Positions 59,383 through 64,000 of a stretch of 64,000 nt of DNA are shown here, one piece after another; within the stretch, counting starts at the first letter, position 1; every line of letters begins with the position of its first letter. Origin of the DNA: Punctularia strigosozonata HHB-11173 SS5. Lineage: Eukaryota; Basidiomycota; Agaricomycetes; Corticiales; Punctulariaceae. The translations under genes and the position numbers were made by a program. Where the stretch lies: the NCBI RefSeq assembly GCF_000264995.1, contig NW_006767451.1, positions 242,502 to 306,501 of the forward strand. Direction: 5' to 3'. The notes beneath the pieces are model-generated. The model was not told where the DNA came from and did not search any database. It saw only the letters and a list, made by a program, of their open reading frames with translations.

Positions 59383-59979
59383 ATGGTCTCTGCCCTTGCT
59401 GCCACCGTTCCCGTGAACCCGCCCGGCGCGACGCCCGTCCTGTCCGAGGCGCAGGTCTGGGAAGGCCTCGGGATCAAAGCGCGCAACCCGAAGAGCTTCG
59501 TTGCCGCCATCACCCACTGCGAGCTTGTTTACGATAGCCCGAACAAGGTATCCAGTCCGTCCCGTCTTATCAGATACCTGATCTCTGACGTGGGTCGGCT
59601 ACTCCTCCGCAGGTGACGCGCAGAGTCAAGTTCGGCGAGGACGCCCCGCTCGCGACGGAAGAGATCGAGCTGCACGAGCCCGCGATCGTACGTAAATTTT
59701 CCCCTCCCCTCTTGGTTTCCCTCGGCAATGTCTTACCGATCGGGCGACGGGCAGGCTTACTTCGAGGTCTCGCTCGGCAACCGCATCACGAACATCGTCT
59801 CCTACAGCCCGTCCGGCGAGCTGCTGCTCACATTCAGCTTCGCGAACGGCATCCCCGGCGTGCCCACTGACGAGGCGACGCCTAACGTCCAGATCGCGAA
59901 GGGACTTGCAGGCGGTATCCAGCATTCGATTGACCGCATCCGGGAGCTCGTCGTGGACGGCACGATCAAGGCGAAGTAA
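59383..59979 (+). CDS. DUF1857 (AtaL-like) protein, copy 2
   Basis: Exons 59383-59547, 59613-59687, 59755-59979: 165, 75 and 225 nt, the same as copy 1, giving 154 residues. Most of exon 1 (PVNPPGATPVLSEAQVWEGL) and the C-terminal HSIDRIRELVVDGTIKAK are identical to copy 1. Differences cluster around ITHCELVYDSPNK and FANGIPGVPTDEATPNVQI. Likely a small-molecule-binding SRPBCC-like protein, role unknown. It lies opposite in orientation to copy 1 and about 25 kb away. Confidence 0.88.
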
Positions 59980-61342
59980 GGCTAGGGAAAGCACGAATCG
60001 CTCGCACTTCTACGCGTACTTATGTATCATCATCTGTTGAGTTGCAATCTGGATAAACCTCTTCAAGGCGTGTGCGTGCAGCCCTACGCTTGCCCGCCCC
60101 CTCTATCGTCTGCGGAAGTTCCCAACATCCAACACCGTGTAGAGAAGTACTGATGTGAAACATCCGTTTCACTTTTGTCCGCTCTCCTTCAATTCTTGCT
60201 ATAATATTTATTGGACTCACACATAGATAGCCATGTGCATGTTTAGTCATAGCCTGAAGCCATTAAGAGCACGGTGCAAAACTTATTCTTCCAGAGGGAT
60301 GCCGGTCAGAAATCTATTAATAAGCATTGTGTATCGGCCTGCTCGATTTGCGTAGACTGCTCCTTTCACTCAGATAATTTAATATCTCGGATATATTGAG
60401 ATGATACCCCTACTCTGATGTGTACAAAGTGTTGAATTATCAGAGGTGCTGTGGGATGCTTGAGGCGGGCAAGAAAGGTGTTTCACATCAGGTGAAAGTC
60501 GCCAAAACGGGTTCATATCAGGTGGGTCCATAGTAATGTCTCCCGGAGAAATAATACGAAGCTGTACTTTTCGAAGAGGCTGATGCATCCATCTCCAGGG
60601 AAAAAAAAGGTTCGCGATAGATCGGGCGAGGCGGAAAGTGGGAGGACTACGTACGTGGGGCGTCGATGAGCTCGGCAGGAAGCTGTGATTGGGTGTGGGT
60701 ACCCGCGCACCAGCCACAATACCACGGCTGTTGAATATGATCCACAGCTGGGCGAATCTTGCGATATGTTCTTGTCGTTCACTGCAGTCGGAACTTTCGT
60801 TCTCAAGTTTTGTTGAACAAACATTGTGGCGAGTGTGGCAGTAGATCTTCCGCATCTCGTATCAGAATTATCATCGTTTCATACGAGTTCAAACCAAAAT
60901 GATAATAAGAAAAATGCCCGCGAATGTACGTATGATGTTGTCAGTTGTCCGCTCAACGGAAATCTACGATCGCGATCGTCAATGCTCTCAGCATCCGGAC
61001 AACATCAGCTGCAGATTCCCCACCAAACCCATCGGAGGAGGCGCTTCTTTATGTCCGACAAGCAAAGTACATACTTCGTGCTGTTTCGTGAAGCCCAGGC
61101 CGTTGCGCTATCGAGCGAGCGGCGATCCACGATCCGGGCACGATCCGACTCACGCCGCGCTCCTGAACGCACCACACACATTTCGGGGGAACATACGTTT
61201 AATGTACATATCCGGGCCCATCCGCACTATCGTAGCACACACATCGGTAAAAGATTCTACGCGTCCTTCCTTCGATGCCTCGCGGGAAGAAAAAAAAACA
61301 CGCGTCGTTCGAGGCTTGAGACGTCAGTTGAGGGATACTTCT
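59980..61342. other. Intergenic between DUF1857 copy 2 and the BAR-protein gene
   Basis: 3' flanks of two convergent genes. No gene or transposon recognised. Confidence 0.45.
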
Positions 61343-62835
61343 TCAGTGCTCGCGGGTCTTCCTGGGCACGGAACGGAGAAGGAGGGCGTTAGCGAGGCAC
61401 GTTCCAGATGGGATGAATCGCGATCCAAAATCGTCACAGCACGGGGGATGAATGGACCCCGCAGGTAAAACGGAGGAGGAATCCGCGGAAACGGAGAAGA
61501 ACAAGGCTGTGGAGGCCCCGATTTTTTCCCGCGTGCCGTTCTTTTCTGCACGAAACCCATAGCGTTTTTTCTCACACCAAAGAACACGGGAGAAAAACAC
61601 GAAGAGATATGTGGGAGACGATGGGGGTGAAGGTGATCAGTGCTGACCTGTATTCGCCCTCGGCGGCGACGGCGAGCTCCTCGATTTCGCCCTGGACGCC
61701 GGAGAGCGCCTCGGCGGCGGCATTGTAGTAAAGGAGCTGGGCCTTGGTGAGCTCGTTCAGATTCTTGATCGGCTCGGGCTGTTTCCAATAACTCGATCAG
61801 TCACGGTCTCAGGGGCGATTATATATAAATATATATATGCAGGGATGCGCGTACGTTCTCGAGCACGGTCTTCATGAGCGTGATCGCGACCTCGGTCTTC
61901 TGCACGAGGTCGTCCTCCGCGTTCTCGACCTCGAGGCGGGCGTGCTCCTGCTTGGCCGGGCTGGCCGACTTGAGCACCTGCTTGGCGGCGTCGAGCTCGA
62001 GCCGGCTGGCGCGCACGGCCTGGCGGGCTTTGACGGCCATGTTGATGCTCGTGTTCAGCGTCTGCTGCCAGGGCGCGAGGAAGGCCTGCTGGATCGCGCC
62101 GTCCTGCTGCACGCGCGCGTCGGCGATCTTGTCCCACGCGCCGGCGTACGCCGCGAGCGCGCGCAGGAGGCGGTCGGATTCGGGGAGGGGGGAGACGGCT
62201 TGGAGGGCGGCGCCGGCTTGGGTGGCGGCGCGGCCGAGGGCGTGCGGGAGCGTCTTGTGCTGGTGCGCGGGAGGGGTGGTCGGGGCGGGCGCGGGGAGGT
62301 TGGTGCCTTTGAGGTTGGCGGCGGCGAAGTTGGTGAGGTTGGCGCCGATGGTGGTGGAGAGCTCGGCGAGGGACTCTTGGATCTGGGTCGGGTAGTCGTA
62401 GGACTCGAAGGCGTAGACGTTCGTGATTCTGGATGTGTTTTTTCGGGGGGCGTGGGCTCTCAGCGAACGGCTGGGATACGGAGACGGAGATAGGACTGAC
62501 TTTAGGAGGGCGACGTGCGCCTGGCGCAGCGCGTCCACGCGCGCCTCGAGGTCTTTGTACTCTGCGGCGCGAAAGGCGATGTGTTTCAGTCATTGCGAGG
62601 GCGGCGTATACGGTGATGAGAGTGCGACGAGACGAGGCGCGCGCGTACCTTGGGGAAGCTCGGTGATCTCGTCGGGCGCGACCTGGCCGAGACGCTCGCG
62701 CGTCGCCTGCACGCTGCTCTGGAAGCCCTTGCTGAGCTTGTTCGCGCTCTCGCCGAGGTTGAGGCCCTGGAGCGCCGTCGCCGCGTTCGTCCCGAGCCCG
62801 GTGAAGCTCGACTGCAGTTTTGTCCAGCCAGACAT
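61343..62835 (-). CDS. BAR-domain protein, Gvp36-like
   Basis: Five exons: 62835-62649, 62561-62501, 62428-61855, 61778-61648, 61361-61343, with matching phases. The N-terminus MSGWTKLQSSFTGLGTNAAT is followed by ITELPQEYKDLEARVDAL, ITNVYAFESYDYP, a long helical BAR region (KIADARVQQDGAIQQAFLAP, RLEVENAEDDLVQKTEVAIT) and NLNELTKAQLLYYNAAAEAL, ending KTREH. Yeast Gvp36 is a BAR protein of Golgi and endocytic membranes; it binds curved membranes as a dimer. An Ala/Pro-rich loop near 62.28-62.32 kb is an insertion relative to yeast. The last exon codes only the final six residues. Divergent from PUP1 with 354 bp between starts. Confidence 0.85.
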
Positions 62836-63189
62836 CGTGTTCGAAGATCGAGGATGGGTTGTTGTGGTGGAGGAGGACGAAGGAGGACGAGGAGGAGGAG
62901 AGGTCGCTGCGGTCGACGGTGACGACTGTCCGGGCTGCGCGATAAACGCGGTGCAGCGGGACCCCGGCGGGGCAGATGGTGGCGGTGTCACCCCCTTTCG
63001 GGGTCCTGGACGCGCGTCCGAAGGTATGTACGCGTCACTTGCGACGGGGCGAGCGTAGAGCATACATTCTGCCTTTGAGTCCTTTTGGTCTTTCCGATCG
63101 ACCGCCCCTCGTCGCCTGCGCCCTCTTCGACGCTTTACTACTCACAACGATCTCCATCTCAAACGACGGCGACGACGACGACGACGATC
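62836..63189. promoter_or_regulatory. Shared upstream region of the Gvp36-like gene and PUP1
   Basis: 354 bp between two divergent ATGs. Contains GA/CT-rich tracts on both flanks and (ACG)n before the PUP1 start. No proteasome-type element (GGTGGCAAA) was seen. Confidence 0.45.
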
Positions 63190-63910
63190 ATGGCGGCTTC
63201 CACCTCGCACTTCCGCGGCGCCGGCTTCGACTTTTCGAACAGCGTGCGGAACACGTACCTCGAGCAGAAGGGGATGCCGCTGCCCAAGGCGACGAGCACG
63301 GGTACGACCATCGTCGGCTGCGTGTTTAGGGACGGTATCGTCCTCGGCGCCGACACGCGCGCGACCGAGGGCCCCATCGTCGCCGACAAGAACTGCGAGA
63401 AGGTATCGGATTCGCCCTCCCCCCCCCCCTTCCTCGGTCGCTTTAGAGAGAGAAAAAGGAAGGCTGACGATTGGCTCACGCTCCTAGATCCACTACATCG
63501 CGGACCACATACGGTGCTGCGGCGCCGGCACCGCGGCCGACACCGAGTTCACGACGCAGCTCATCGCGTCCAACATCCAGCTGCACGCTCTCTCGACCGG
63601 GCGCAAGCCGCGGGTCGTGACCGCGATGACGATGCTCAAGCAGATGCTCTTCCGGTGCGTGCTTTCGTTTTTTGTCCCTCCGACACCTCCCACGCTCGGG
63701 CTGACGGACGGACGGCGGGACGTGGCACGAAACAGGTACCAAGGGCACGTCGGCGCCGCGCTCGTGCTCGGCGGCGTGGACGCGACGGGCGCGCACCTGT
63801 TCACGATCCACCCGCACGGCTCGACGGACAAGCTGCCGTACGTGACCATGGGCTCGGGCTCGCTCGCGGCCATGGCCGTGTTCGAGAGCGGCTGGAAGCC
63901 CGATATGAGC
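63190..63910 (+). CDS. PUP1: 20S proteasome subunit beta-2 (Pup1/PSMB7), 5' part
   Basis: Exons 63190-63402, 63488-63654 and 63736-63910; the next intron runs past the right edge. The propeptide ([20 protein letters not shown]) is followed by [20 protein letters not shown]. Cleavage after Gly38 would expose Thr39, the catalytic nucleophile of the trypsin-like site. [19 protein letters not shown] and [20 protein letters not shown] hold the Asp and Lys that complete the active site. [20 protein letters not shown] is also typical. Housekeeping gene, intact as far as seen; the C-terminal tail that reaches around beta-3 is outside the window. Confidence 0.95.
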
Positions 63911-64000
63911 GTGAGCGCCTCCCCCTTCCATCCTCCCCCCCCCTCCTCCTCCTCCTCCGCCTATTCCTCTTGCCCCCCGATCCGGACTGACACGTTGTGT

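Noticed and set aside
1-64000. CRISPR arrays, rRNA operons and tRNA genes.
   Set aside because: No regularly spaced repeats, no rRNA-like sequence, and no tRNA cloverleaf noticed by eye. A tRNA could still be missed without a covariance-model scan.

Overview
This 64 kb window comes from a filamentous basidiomycete, most likely an Agaricomycete. The evidence is short GT-AG introns (mostly 45-60 nt) that cut genes into many small exons, three DUF6535 genes, a CHAT-domain gene, a KDZ-family DNA transposon with its cysteine-cluster transposase, and a Ngaro/PAT-type tyrosine-recombinase retroelement. The species cannot be named from the sequence alone.

Layout. 1-638: 3' end of a CHAT-protease gene. 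710-8080: decayed BAG-domain gene, split at 1023/7371 by a 6.35 kb Tad-like LINE with a poly(A) tail and a 15-bp target duplication. 9059-9446: broken carboxylesterase. 9618-19284: DUF6535 gene copy A, interrupted by a 5.7 kb Ngaro/PAT-type element (11607-17317). 20319-24627: WDR48/Bun107-like WD40 gene. 24720-25562: F-box gene. 25636-26017: old solo repeat of the tyrosine-recombinase family. 26018-32942: KDZ transposon with perfect 35-bp inverted ends and an 8-bp target duplication, carrying two genes and a Tc1/mariner-like MITE. 33138-33694: small secreted protein. 34228-59979: a locus in which three paralogue pairs (DUF1857, cytochrome P450, DUF6535) lie in opposite orientations on the two sides of a CNNM/Mam3-like gene (44121-47076), with an MFS sugar transporter near the right end. 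61343-62835 and 63190 to the edge: a divergent housekeeping pair, a Gvp36-like BAR protein and proteasome subunit beta-2.

Housekeeping genes (WDR48, CNNM, Gvp36, Pup1) alternate with accessory DNA: transposons, lineage-expanded families and gene remains. The most notable points are a 6-nt microexon encoding Gly-His of the P450 I-helix motif in both P450 paralogues, the mirrored paralogue pairs, the DUF6535 family with repeated C-terminal modules and a conserved RHV(R/K)F(D/N)D tail motif, the nested transposons with exact boundaries, and a perfect 63-bp inverted repeat around 36 kb. Everything is by-eye reading; exon limits rest on reading frame, GT-AG borders and paralogue comparison.
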